A stretch of DNA of 51,512 nucleotides from Acidobacteriaceae bacterium. Its GTDB lineage: Bacteria > Acidobacteriota > Terriglobia > Terriglobales > Acidobacteriaceae. Each line of letters opens with the position of its first letter. Within the stretch, counting starts at the first letter, position 1. Shown here piece after piece: positions 8,778-18,050 of this stretch. Below the pieces are notes generated by a model. The model saw nothing but the letters and a program-made list of their open reading frames with translations. It ran no database searches and was not told the DNA's origin. The stretch lies in NCBI GenBank assembly GCA_003134435.1, contig PLBE01000259.1, positions 25,190 to 76,701 on the forward strand. The letters are read 5' to 3'. Made by a program: the position numbers and the translations under genes.

Positions 8778-9836
8778 CTAAGTTGCACGGCTCGAAATCG
8801 ATCGAGCTTCGGAATTCACTGCGCGCAAGACCGTGGACTCTTCCTGCTGAGGCGATCCCTGCGTCCGACTCCGGTACTGCAACGGCGTCATTTGCGCATA
8901 CCTGCGAAAGATCAGCCCAAAATAGCTCTGGTCGCAGAATCCGACTTCCATGCCAACTTCGGCGATCGACTTGTTCGTGGAAGCTAGCAGTTCCTGCGCC
9001 TTGGCAATGCGAAAATGATTCAGATACAAAACAAAAGACTGGCCGGTCACTTGCTTAAACGCCCGTCTGAAGTGAGACGGACTCATGTTCACGGTTTTTG
9101 CTGCATCAGCAGGCGTAATCATGTCGGCATAGCAACCATCGAGAAACCGAAAAAGCGGCTTAAAACGCTCGAGTGCCCGCTGCCTGCGGTCGGCTTTCGG
9201 AGGTATCGAACGGTATGACGAGTAGTGATTCAACAGCAACACAAGAATCATCCTCACGTAGGTTTTCACGCATAACATGGCCCGATCGGAATTTGCCGGC
9301 AGTTCCTTTCGAATACGTGCAATCAGACCACGAACCTCCGCTGGCACGCCGCTGTTGGCTGGTATCACATGAGGGAATCCCGGATCATACGATCGAAAGG
9401 GCGACAAATACTCTGACTCGTCGCTTGGGACCAGCGCGGAACAGATGAGATCGGGATGAAAGAACAGTGATTCCACACTAACTTGCAAACTCGAGTGCTC
9501 AGTGACTCGATGATACTTAGAACCACCGATCACGAAGAGGTCGCCTTTGTTTTCGGTCACGAGGTGGTCCTGCACTTGCCAAACGAGCTCGCCCGCGTTC
9601 AGGTAGACAATTTCTATGTAATCATGACGGTTCATCCGGAAAGGCTGGCGCCCGCTGAGTAGATGGTGAACCACGTCAATCGGAAAACGGGAATCGAAGG
9701 GCCAGACGTGAACCCCGTCGGCATTTACCTGTGAGTCTAGAACGAGGTAATCCCGTCGCGGCTTCTCTTTGCCGCTGGGAACTCCTCGCGTCTTTCCGTT
9801 ACTTCGTTTCAACCGTCCCAACGACGAGGTGGGCAT
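8778..9836 (-). CDS. AraC-family transcriptional regulator, likely apiose operon activator
   Basis: 352-residue regulator with an N-terminal cupin sugar-sensing domain (about 35-180, including HVWPFDSRFPID and the RHDYIEIVY strand) and a C-terminal double helix-turn-helix of the AraC/XylS type (about 240-335, with MSPSHFRRAFKQVTG and the second-helix block EVGFCDQSYFGLIFRR). The start is an ATG. It lies upstream of apsD on the same strand and faces the exported GH140-like gene across about 190 bases, so it could control both transcription units. It is clearly paralogous to the AraC gene at 20086, sharing the WPFD-FPID opening and most of the DNA-binding domain. Apiose or an apiose derivative as effector is an inference from position. 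Confidence 0.9.
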   Translation of the reverse strand: MPTSSLGRLKRSNGKTRGVPSGKEKPRRDYLVLDSQVNADGVHVWPFDSRFPIDVVHHLLSGRQPFRMNRHDYIEIVYLNAGELVWQVQDHLVTENKGDLFVIGGSKYHRVTEHSSLQVSVESLFFHPDLICSALVPSDESEYLSPFRSYDPGFPHVIPANSGVPAEVRGLIARIRKELPANSDRAMLCVKTYVRMILVLLLNHYSSYRSIPPKADRRQRALERFKPLFRFLDGCYADMITPADAAKTVNMSPSHFRRAFKQVTGQSFVLYLNHFRIAKAQELLASTNKSIAEVGMEVGFCDQSYFGLIFRRYAQMTPLQYRSRTQGSPQQEESTVLRAVNSEARSISSRAT

Positions 9837-10010
9837 AAAAAGGTCCGACTAACACTGCTTCGCCACAATGTCCGGAGCCTCGACATCAAGGCCCTGGTGC
9901 TACTTTAATCAGAAAGATGCCGCTCATTCCTTACAGAACTTGAGCCTACCCAAGCATATCCTGATTCGCTAAGCTTAATCGCCGTGCCGGGCAAGCCATT
10001 GTGCATTGTT

Positions 10011-10018
10011 AGGCGGAG
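10011..10018 (+). promoter_or_regulatory. Ribosome binding site for a TTG start
   Basis: AGGCGGAG lies eight bases before the TTG at 10027 and supports that codon over the TTG at 10006 as the start of the GH140-like gene. Confidence 0.5.
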
Positions 10019-10026
10019 ACAGGGCA

Positions 10027-11748
10027 TTGTCAACTCGATTTTCAACGGGTACCGCATTCTTTTACCTCAAACCACACTGGGCGTTTTCTCTCGTCCTCTG
10101 TCTGTGCTCATTTCTCGCCAAAACATCTGCGTTTGGAACCACCGTTGCACTGGCCGGAACCGCTCAATGGACGGTTTTCGAAGCCGGATTCGCCAGCACG
10201 GTCACTTATGACAATCCCTTTCAGGACGTTGCGGTCACGGTGGACTTTCGATCGCCGGACGGCAAGCATCGCACCGTGGATGCCTATTGGGACGGCGAGA
10301 ATGTCTGGCGAGTACGTTTCTCGCCAGAACAAATTGGGGAATGGAATTACCAAACCCACGCTTCCCGGGAAGATGACCATGGCTTGGACAAACAAACTGG
10401 AACCTTCCGCTGCGTTCCGTATAAGGGCGTCAATACCCTCTATCAACACGGCAGTATCCGCGTATCACCCAGCCGACGCTACCTGGAGCAGGCCGATGGG
10501 ACGCCCTTCTTCTGGCTCGCTGACACCGCATGGAATGGCGCTCTGAAGTCTGATCGCAATGGCTGGCAAGCTTATCTAACGGACAGGCAAGGAAAGAGTT
10601 TCACCGTCGTTCAGTTTGTGATGACGCAGTGGATTGCTGGCGCTGGAAATGCCGATTTGCGGTTGGCTTATCAGGGCCGCGACTCGATTTCCATTGATCC
10701 CGTTTTCTTTCGGTGGATGGACGCGCATTTCCAGTCTGTGAACTCTCATGGCCTGGTGGCAGCTCCAGTATTGATCTGGGCCGCTCCCTGGAGTTCCGCC
10801 TCACGGTTCCTCAATCCCGGCAATTCATTGCCCGACGATCAGATCATCCGTCTTGGCCGCTACATGGTGGCGCGTTACGCCGCCTACCAGGTCATCTGGA
10901 TATTGGCGGGGGACGGTGATTACCGGGGCAACGAGGCCGAGCGTTGGAAACGGATTGGTGAGGCTGTTTTCGGAGAGAATCCATCGCGCCTCGCGACCAT
11001 TCACCCCGGTGGACAGCAATGGGTCGGCCCCGAATTTGCGAATGAACCATGGTTCAGTTTCATCGGCTATCAAAGCGGCCACGGAGACAGGCCGGATGAC
11101 CTCAAATGGCTTTCGCACGGCCCGCCTGCCACAGCCTGGGACACGCAACCGATTCATCCTGTCATTAACCTGGAACCGAATTATGAAAACCATAGGAGCT
11201 TCGGCAGCGACGGCCGCTTTGATGCCCAAGCCGTGCGTCGCGCCGCCTACTGGAGTCTTCTGGTTTCTCCGCCCGCGGGAGTAACCTATGGAGCTCACGG
11301 TGTGTGGAGCTGGGAGACCCAGCTAGCATTGCCCATGAATCATTCCAACACCTACGTGGCGCAACCCTGGTACAAAGCCATCAATCTGCCTGGCAGCACC
11401 GACATGGAGTACCTCCATGAGTTGTTCGCTTCTTTGGAATGGTGGGAATTGCGGCCTGATCCTGCCCTGATCGTTGACCAGCCCGGCGATCAGAATACCG
11501 CTGCCTATGTGTCTGCTGCCAGATCCATAAACAAAGACTGGGCACTTCTATATCTTCCCGTGGGCCAAACCATATCCTTGCGGCCCGAAGAGTTGGCTCG
11601 TCCGACCTTCCTGCGTTGGTTCAATCCGCGGTCTGGGCAATCGTCGGCCACCGTGCGTTTGTCTCAACTGCCTCTGTCGATCACACCACCCGACCATCGC
11701 GACTGGATAGCATGGATTGGAGGGAAGCTTCCGAAAATGAAACGATGA
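10027..11748 (+). CDS. Exported DUF5060/DUF4038 protein, GH140 apiosidase-like
   Basis: Predicted to cleave apiose-containing glycosidic links outside the cytoplasm; the founding GH140 enzyme acts at apiose in rhamnogalacturonan II side chains. A signal peptide ends near residue 36. A DUF5060 beta-sandwich follows (about 40-115, AYWDGENVWRVRF), then the DUF4038/GH140 TIM barrel beginning at FFWLADTAWNG. Likely catalytic carboxylates are Asp296 in ILAGDG and Glu383 in NLEPNYE, both conserved in the paralogue at 46961. A small C-terminal beta domain follows. TTG 10027 is chosen for its ribosome site. It is the first gene of the plus-strand glycosidase run and is divergent from the AraC gene beside the apiose operon, which strengthens the apiose link. 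Specificity is inferred; DUF4038 proteins also occur without proven apiosidase activity. Confidence 0.78.
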   Translation: MSTRFSTGTAFFYLKPHWAFSLVLCLCSFLAKTSAFGTTVALAGTAQWTVFEAGFASTVTYDNPFQDVAVTVDFRSPDGKHRTVDAYWDGENVWRVRFSPEQIGEWNYQTHASREDDHGLDKQTGTFRCVPYKGVNTLYQHGSIRVSPSRRYLEQADGTPFFWLADTAWNGALKSDRNGWQAYLTDRQGKSFTVVQFVMTQWIAGAGNADLRLAYQGRDSISIDPVFFRWMDAHFQSVNSHGLVAAPVLIWAAPWSSASRFLNPGNSLPDDQIIRLGRYMVARYAAYQVIWILAGDGDYRGNEAERWKRIGEAVFGENPSRLATIHPGGQQWVGPEFANEPWFSFIGYQSGHGDRPDDLKWLSHGPPATAWDTQPIHPVINLEPNYENHRSFGSDGRFDAQAVRRAAYWSLLVSPPAGVTYGAHGVWSWETQLALPMNHSNTYVAQPWYKAINLPGSTDMEYLHELFASLEWWELRPDPALIVDQPGDQNTAAYVSAARSINKDWALLYLPVGQTISLRPEELARPTFLRWFNPRSGQSSATVRLSQLPLSITPPDHRDWIAWIGGKLPKMKR

Positions 11749-11788
11749 CGTTTTGTTCGTTGCTTGATCTCGCATCTAGAGGTTCACT

Positions 11789-12973
11789 ATGCCGTCAGTC
11801 TTATTCCGATCGATGTTGGCGCTCTGCGGCTTTGCTCTCTGGCTGCCGCTCGTGATCTTGCCTTGCTATAGTCAACCCCGTTCAGCGAGAACTTCGTCCG
11901 GGGCGAATCGGCGCGTACCCGTCATTGACGTTACCGACCTCTACCAGCCGTTTCAAGATCCCGGCGACAATTTTGACCTGGTCACGGCATATGCGCTTCC
12001 CGAAATTGATTTGAAGGCGGTGATCCTCGATCCGCACGACCCGTTTCGCAAGACAGTATCCGACCATCCAATCCTCCATGATGCGGACAAAAACGGACCA
12101 CGCGATCCCGGATTCATCTCCGTTCTCCAACTCAATTACGTCTTCAATCGCAATGTGCCCTTTGCTGCGGGCCCCTTCACTATGATGAAAAGCCCGGAGG
12201 ACAAAATGTTGGATGTCCCAGGCTTCCAACAGCAGGGAGTAGAACTGATTCTGAAGGTGTTGCGAGAGAGTTCACAAGCCGTCACCATTCTTTCTTTCGG
12301 ATCTGCTCGATCGATTGCGGTGGCTTATAACCGCGAACCGCAGTTGTTCCGCCGAAAAGTGAAACGGATTTTGCTCTCCGCCGGATCCTCTTCGGGGAAG
12401 TTTCTGGAATGGAATGTCGCTTTGGATCCCAAGGCCACGGTGCGGCTGCTCAGATCCAATTTGCCTGTCGATATTTTTCCATGCGCGACCAAAGACGGCC
12501 CGTTTTCTTATGAGTCGCACAATTCCTACTGGAAACTTCCGAACCTGCATTTTGTCGAGCAAATGGATCCGATGCTGCGGCGGTATCTCGATTACGCCTT
12601 AGGCCGTGTCTGCCGATGCGATTTCCTGCGCGCAATGGATGAAGATTCCCCCGCAGAGTCGTCGGACCTCCACTCTCACCCGCATCATGTCTGGGAAACA
12701 GCGCTATGGATGGAAGTGGCTGACCGCAAGCTCGTCCGTCACAGCGACGGCCACTTTAGTATCGTTCCGGTGGGACGCGTTTTGCCGACTGACACAGCAC
12801 TGGTCAACCGTCTGCAGCCGATCGTCGTGACTGTCGCAGACGATGGGCTGTTCACAACCACGCCCACCGGATCTAAGTCTTCGTTCAGACTCTATGACCG
12901 AGGGGATCCTTCCTTGAATGAGAAGGCGCTGCAGCAGGCAGTGCCCGAGATGTACCTTTCGTTTCACCCTTAG
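11789..12973 (+). CDS. Exported nucleoside-hydrolase-like protein
   Basis: A 394-residue protein of the inosine/uridine-preferring nucleoside hydrolase fold with a Sec signal peptide (about 1-29). The family's N-terminal calcium-binding motif DxDxGxDD is altered: here it reads VIDVTD at 45-50, then DPGDNFD at 57-63 after an insertion, so only part of the Asp cluster is kept. Downstream landmarks (SFGSARSIAVAYN; HPHHVWE) resemble distant family members. Exported relatives occur in glycosidase clusters of Acidobacteriota and Bacteroidota, and they may act on N- or O-ribosides or other furanosides. A furanose-cleaving role would suit an apiose locus, but that is speculation. AGAGG precedes the ATG, and the gene is 40 bases after the GH140-like gene. 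Confidence 0.65.
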   Translation: MPSVLFRSMLALCGFALWLPLVILPCYSQPRSARTSSGANRRVPVIDVTDLYQPFQDPGDNFDLVTAYALPEIDLKAVILDPHDPFRKTVSDHPILHDADKNGPRDPGFISVLQLNYVFNRNVPFAAGPFTMMKSPEDKMLDVPGFQQQGVELILKVLRESSQAVTILSFGSARSIAVAYNREPQLFRRKVKRILLSAGSSSGKFLEWNVALDPKATVRLLRSNLPVDIFPCATKDGPFSYESHNSYWKLPNLHFVEQMDPMLRRYLDYALGRVCRCDFLRAMDEDSPAESSDLHSHPHHVWETALWMEVADRKLVRHSDGHFSIVPVGRVLPTDTALVNRLQPIVVTVADDGLFTTTPTGSKSSFRLYDRGDPSLNEKALQQAVPEMYLSFHP

Positions 12974-13033
12974 GCGACGGTTCAATGCATCAGTTTTGTT
13001 TTAGTTCCTCGGGCACGTAACTCAAGGAGAAAG

Positions 13034-15409
13034 ATGGCCAGACATTGCCGTTTAGTGCTGAGTATCGTAACCATTGTTGCGACCGTCCCCATGCTCTGGG
13101 CAAAACCGGTTGCCATAACCAACTCTGGGTGGACCATCTCGGCCGATGAATCGCTCGCGCAACTCACGATTTCGCACGATGGTCTGGGCATTGTGCTCCA
13201 GAACGTCGAACTCAATCTCCGCTCCACGAATATACTGACTCCTGCGCGGGCGTGGACCGTCGAAACGACCGGACCAAACCAGCTGTCCGTTAAGACACGT
13301 AACCCTCGAATGCTGTGGGTTCTGGAGCTACAAGCGAACGAGTTGCATATCTTCAGCTCTTCCGCAGGCGCGGTACTCACAGGCCAGGCGCCTGCATCTC
13401 CCCAGAGAATGGTTGTTCGGCTTCTGGATCGGCAAGGAATGGCAGTCGACTGGGTCGGGACGGGCGAGGTCGCAGTGACTTACGGCGGCAGTTACACTCA
13501 CAACCTCTCCTATTTGCCGCGGCGAAATCCCGACTGCGCTTACTTTTCATTAGGGCAGGTGTCGGCCGCGGGGCTGCACGGTCTATTTGACCGCGCTTCT
13601 GATATCGCAATCGACTTCGCGGAAGATGCCACGCTGTCGAGAAGCGGGCAGAACCCGGATATGCTTGATATAACCATACCGGTTCCGGGCAACACGCTCG
13701 TGCGGACGATCCCCGACTATTTCACCAAGAACCTGGGTGTGCCGTTCTATATTCCGTTCGATGACTCGCACTTCCCTGCTGCGCCTATGGTCTGGTCGAG
13801 TTGGACGAGCTATTACGAGCAAGTCAAAGAAGAGGACCTCGTCCGCAACACCGATTGGATCGCCACTCATTTACTCCCCTACGGCTTTCAATTTGTCCAA
13901 CTAGATGATGGTTACGATCGCGGAGCCGCGGGGCAGCACTTCTGGATCACCAACTGGGACCAGCAGAAGTTCCCCCATGGACCTGGGTGGCTGGCGAACT
14001 ACATTCACTCGAGAGGACTGCGGCCTGGGATATGGCTGGTTCCGAACTCCTATGCCGGAGCTGTTGCGCAACATCCTGATTGGTACCTTTACTACAAGAA
14101 CGGAAACATTGTCCTGGACTACAACACACCTGCGCTCGATTCAACCAACCCCGCGGTTCTGGATTTCCTGCAGAAAGAAATGACAACTCTGGACGACTGG
14201 GGCTTTGATTACTACAAGTTCGACGGCGAGCACGCATTGCCGAAGTATGTGCCTGGAATTGATCTCGATCGGCTTTATGACAAGTCGATTGATCCGTTAG
14301 TGGCGTATCGCGAACGCCTGAGCCTGATTCGCAAGACGATTGGTCCCGATCGTTTCATTGAAGGCGACATCGCCGGAACACCCTTGAATGGAATCGGCTA
14401 CGTAAACTCCTATTTCAATGGCCACGACCTGTATGACAATTGGCAGGGCATGTATTCCTTGTTCAGTTCGATTAACGCAAATGTCTTCTTCAACCATATC
14501 GTCGCCTACACCATGCCCGGAGAAGGCATGGCCATAGAACCGCGAATCAGCGTTGAACAGGGTGCCAAGGAGCGAAATCAGAGGGTCATCGAAACCGCGC
14601 GCGAACGCGAGTCTCCGCTGACCGGGTACGGAACCACGCTGGCTGAGGCTCGCACCGTTGTCAGTTTCGCGGCCCTAACGGGTGTCGCCTACTCTTTGGC
14701 GAGCGTGATGCCAGACCTCCCCGAGGAAAGAGTGGAATTACTGCAGAAGACGCTGCCGACAATGCCTATCTTTCCTATGGATTTATTCAGCCGGGGGACC
14801 GACATGGACTGGGATAAATTCAAACACACAACTCCTGACGATTACATCCATAATTATCCCGAAATCTTGGATCTGAAAGTGAACGCCGCTTCTGGCTCTT
14901 ACGATGTCGTGGCTATGACCAATTGGCGCAGTTGGGAGGAATCGCGCGAACTTTGTTTCTCTGAAAAGCTCGGACTTGATGCAGCCGCTTCCTACGTCGC
15001 TTTCGATTTTTGGAACCAGCATGTCTACGGAGTATTCAAAAACTGCATGAAGGTTGATATTGCCCCGCACGATACCCGCGTCTTCGAACTTCACCCGCTC
15101 CTGGATCGGCCCCAGTTGGTGGGAACTTCTCGTCATATCAGTGGAGCATACTCGATCCGCACTCAGCGCTGGGATCGTGCGAAAAAGACGCTGCAGGGTT
15201 CGTCTCAGACCGTGTCTGGCGCTCCTTACACCCTCTGGATCCAAGTTCCCGAAGGACAAGTCGCATCTAGTGTGAAAGCGTCCATTGGCGGGAGCCAACT
15301 CTTATCGGTTAAACACCTGCAGCAGGGGAACTCCCTCAGGGTCTCTTTCGAAGGACAGCAAGAAATGGTCGATTGGGAAGTGCATTTCGCGGAAGGTCCG
15401 CCGAAATGA
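13034..15409 (+). CDS. Clan GH-D glycosidase, GH36-like alpha-galactosidase
   Basis: Probable exported alpha-galactosidase or related retaining enzyme of 791 residues. A signal peptide covers about 1-23. An N-terminal beta-supersandwich runs to about 235. The TIM barrel shows VQLDDGYDRG (288-297), GIWLVP, the nucleophile Asp397 in YYKFDGEH, and the likely acid/base Asp in NGHDLYDNW (462-470). A C-terminal beta domain completes the GH36-type layout. AAGGAG lies just before the ATG. The clan is clear. The subfamily is not, since distant GH36/GH27 relatives include alpha-N-acetylgalactosaminidases and raffinose-synthase-like proteins. It is third in a co-directional run, 60 bases after the previous gene. 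Confidence 0.75.
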   Translation: MARHCRLVLSIVTIVATVPMLWAKPVAITNSGWTISADESLAQLTISHDGLGIVLQNVELNLRSTNILTPARAWTVETTGPNQLSVKTRNPRMLWVLELQANELHIFSSSAGAVLTGQAPASPQRMVVRLLDRQGMAVDWVGTGEVAVTYGGSYTHNLSYLPRRNPDCAYFSLGQVSAAGLHGLFDRASDIAIDFAEDATLSRSGQNPDMLDITIPVPGNTLVRTIPDYFTKNLGVPFYIPFDDSHFPAAPMVWSSWTSYYEQVKEEDLVRNTDWIATHLLPYGFQFVQLDDGYDRGAAGQHFWITNWDQQKFPHGPGWLANYIHSRGLRPGIWLVPNSYAGAVAQHPDWYLYYKNGNIVLDYNTPALDSTNPAVLDFLQKEMTTLDDWGFDYYKFDGEHALPKYVPGIDLDRLYDKSIDPLVAYRERLSLIRKTIGPDRFIEGDIAGTPLNGIGYVNSYFNGHDLYDNWQGMYSLFSSINANVFFNHIVAYTMPGEGMAIEPRISVEQGAKERNQRVIETARERESPLTGYGTTLAEARTVVSFAALTGVAYSLASVMPDLPEERVELLQKTLPTMPIFPMDLFSRGTDMDWDKFKHTTPDDYIHNYPEILDLKVNAASGSYDVVAMTNWRSWEESRELCFSEKLGLDAAASYVAFDFWNQHVYGVFKNCMKVDIAPHDTRVFELHPLLDRPQLVGTSRHISGAYSIRTQRWDRAKKTLQGSSQTVSGAPYTLWIQVPEGQVASSVKASIGGSQLLSVKHLQQGNSLRVSFEGQQEMVDWEVHFAEGPPK

Positions 15410-15446
15410 GCTAAGCACTATAGGGAGCCTTGATTTTCGGTTGAGC

Positions 15447-18050
15447 ATGGCCCGGGTGAATTCTCTCATGCGCGAACACCGACAGACAGCCGTTTGGCTT
15501 GCCCTCGCAGCACTATCTGTATTTCAACCGATCAGTGCCGCACAGAGTATTCAGGTCAAATCCTTCGCCAAGCATCCTGCTGGCGTATCTTTCGTCATGC
15601 AACACGGTCTGCTCGAAATCGAGGTCTGTTCCGAAAGTGTTGTTCACGTTCTTTACACTTTGCGTGCGAACATCCCCGCCCCAACAATTGCTGTCATAAA
15701 AGACCATTGGGCACCAATTCCGTTCCACCTGACGCGAGACCGCGAAAATATTCGCATCGCTACACGCAAGGTCACGGTAGAGGTTCAGCGCAGTTCAGGG
15801 AGAATTCGCTTCATCGATGCCCACGGCTTAACCGTGTTGCAGGAACCGAACCAAGGAGGTAAGACACTCACGCCCACGGTTGTGGCCGGTCAGAATACGT
15901 GGCGTCCAGAGCAGAGATTCCTTTCTCCCCCTGACGAGGCGTTCTACGGCTTGGGACAACATCAGGAAGGCTTTCTCAATTGGCGGGGCATGCCGCTGCG
16001 ACTGCAGCAGGTTGATGCGAATATTTCCATGCCGTTTGTTCTCTCCAATAAAGGCTACGGGCTGATTTGGAACAACGCCGCAATCACGGATTTCAACCCA
16101 ACCGATGAAGTCGTCAAGATCGATCCGATCACCAAGAGCGGAAAATTCACCAGTGGCGCCACGGGCACCTATGGATTCATGGCTACCGGAGGAACTGGGC
16201 GCGAACGGCTAGGTCTTCAGGTAGATGGCGAAACTGTCGTCGACTTGAAGGGGTACGTTGCACCCTACGCTGGAAGCGGCGTGCTGAACCTGAAGGCAAG
16301 TACGGAATACACGCTTACCATGCAGGGCGCATCGAACGAAGCCGCAGTGTACGTTCGTTCGCCGTCAGACGCAACGACAGGATTCCGTTCGGAAGCGGGC
16401 GATGCCATCGATTATTACTTTCTGTACGGGCCCGATTTGAATCGAGTGGTTGCCGAATACCGCGAAGCCACTGGCTCCGCACCCCTGTTCCCCAAGTGGG
16501 CTTATGGATTCTGGCAATGCCGCGAACGCTATTCCAGCCAGGACCAACTGCTGGAAGCAGCCTCCGGATTCCGCCAGCGCAAACTTCCGGTCGATGTCAT
16601 GGTCCAGGATTGGCAATACTGGGGAAAGTACGGCTGGAACGCCATGCGTTTCGATGAGGACAACTATCCCGATCCCTCCGCGATGATTCGTACGCTGCAC
16701 GAAGAGAATCTGCACTTTGTCATTTCGGTCTGGTCAAAATTCGAACCCAAGACCGACATTTTCAAGAAGATGCAAAGTCAATCGTTTCTCGTTCCCGATA
16801 CCGAGTGGTTTGACGCTTTCAATCCGAAGGCGCGAGAACTCTTCTGGTCTTCAATGCGAGACGGAATTTTCCAGCACGGAACAGACGGCTGGTGGCTCGA
16901 CGCCACCGAACCGGAATTCGACATTCTCAAGGACAAGCCAACCTATCTTGGCGCGGGAAATTATGTTCGCAACGCTTATCCCTTGTTTGTTACCGAGGCC
17001 GTATATGAGGGGCAGCGCGCGACCGCCCCAGATCAACGCGTCGTGATTCTGACCCGGTCCGCCTACCTCGGCCAACAGAAAAACGCGGCAGCTACATGGT
17101 CGGGAGATATTGAGGCCAGTTGGGCAGTGTTCCGCAAGCAAATCTCGGCGGGACTCAATCTCACTATGTCAGGGATTCCTTATTGGACCACCGATGTAGG
17201 AGGATTTATACGTCCCGCGGACCAATATCAATCCGCCGCCTATCACGAACTTCTAACCCGTTGGTTCGAATACGGAATTTTCTGTCCGCTTTTCCGCATT
17301 CACGGAAACCAGAGTCAGACGGAGACTTGGAACTATGGAACGGACGTGGAAACTACATTCCGGAAGTATGACGAATTCCGCTACCGTTTGTTTCCTTATA
17401 TTTATTCCACTGCCTGGAGGATTACTGAACAAGGCGACAACTTGATGCACAGTCTACCGTTGGATTATCACTCGGATCCGATAGTTACGAATATCGCGGA
17501 TCAATTCATGTTCGGCCCTTCCCTGCTGATCAACCCGGTCGTTATACCGAACGCCAGCAACCGATCCGTCTACCTGCCGCACGAACCTGCCTGGATTGAT
17601 TTCTGGACCGGCCAACGGGTAACTGGAGGACAAACCATCACCGCGGACGCGCCCCTTGCGAAAATCCCGGTCTACGCAAAGGCTGGCTCCATTCTCCCCC
17701 TGGGCCCGGTCATGCAATACGCCACGGAAACAAAGGATCCTATTGAGTTGCGCATCTATCCGGGACACGATGCGAGCTTCGCCCTTTACGACGATGAAGG
17801 GGACAACTACAACTATGAGAAAGGCGCGCATTCAACGATCCCAGTCCAATGGGACGAGTCGAGCAAGACCCTCACGCTCGGCCCGACGCAGGGCAGTTTC
17901 CCCGGAATGCCCCGCAGCACCACGTTTCACATCGTCTACGTCAGGCCCGGCCACGGGACCGGTTTCGACCCAGTGATTCGACCCGATGCTGAAATAACCT
18001 ACCAAGGCAGTAAAGTTCGCGCCCGACTGAATACACCGGATATCCAATGA
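15447..18050 (+). CDS. GH31 alpha-xylosidase-like enzyme with PA14-like insert
   Basis: Removes alpha-linked xylose or glucose from non-reducing ends; this subgroup is typical of xyloglucan alpha-xylosidases. ATG 15447 is chosen because it directly precedes a signal peptide (about 1-33); the frame is open further upstream but overlaps the preceding gene. The N-terminal galactose-mutarotase-like domain is interrupted by a PA14-like insert at about 230-310. The catalytic barrel carries the nucleophile motif WWLDATEPE (Asp485), the likely acid/base Asp554 in WSGDIEASW, and the GH31 block GIPYWTTDVGGF. The insert and the DATEPE motif match GH31 alpha-xylosidases more than alpha-glucosidases. Its stop overlaps the next start by four bases (ATGA). 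Confidence 0.9.
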   Translation: MARVNSLMREHRQTAVWLALAALSVFQPISAAQSIQVKSFAKHPAGVSFVMQHGLLEIEVCSESVVHVLYTLRANIPAPTIAVIKDHWAPIPFHLTRDRENIRIATRKVTVEVQRSSGRIRFIDAHGLTVLQEPNQGGKTLTPTVVAGQNTWRPEQRFLSPPDEAFYGLGQHQEGFLNWRGMPLRLQQVDANISMPFVLSNKGYGLIWNNAAITDFNPTDEVVKIDPITKSGKFTSGATGTYGFMATGGTGRERLGLQVDGETVVDLKGYVAPYAGSGVLNLKASTEYTLTMQGASNEAAVYVRSPSDATTGFRSEAGDAIDYYFLYGPDLNRVVAEYREATGSAPLFPKWAYGFWQCRERYSSQDQLLEAASGFRQRKLPVDVMVQDWQYWGKYGWNAMRFDEDNYPDPSAMIRTLHEENLHFVISVWSKFEPKTDIFKKMQSQSFLVPDTEWFDAFNPKARELFWSSMRDGIFQHGTDGWWLDATEPEFDILKDKPTYLGAGNYVRNAYPLFVTEAVYEGQRATAPDQRVVILTRSAYLGQQKNAAATWSGDIEASWAVFRKQISAGLNLTMSGIPYWTTDVGGFIRPADQYQSAAYHELLTRWFEYGIFCPLFRIHGNQSQTETWNYGTDVETTFRKYDEFRYRLFPYIYSTAWRITEQGDNLMHSLPLDYHSDPIVTNIADQFMFGPSLLINPVVIPNASNRSVYLPHEPAWIDFWTGQRVTGGQTITADAPLAKIPVYAKAGSILPLGPVMQYATETKDPIELRIYPGHDASFALYDDEGDNYNYEKGAHSTIPVQWDESSKTLTLGPTQGSFPGMPRSTTFHIVYVRPGHGTGFDPVIRPDAEITYQGSKVRARLNTPDIQ

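Noticed and set aside
8534-8788. Minus-strand frame of 84 codons between AraC and apsD
   Set aside because: Low-complexity Arg/Ala-rich product, overlaps both neighbours, no ribosome site or recognisable domain; better read as the operon control region.
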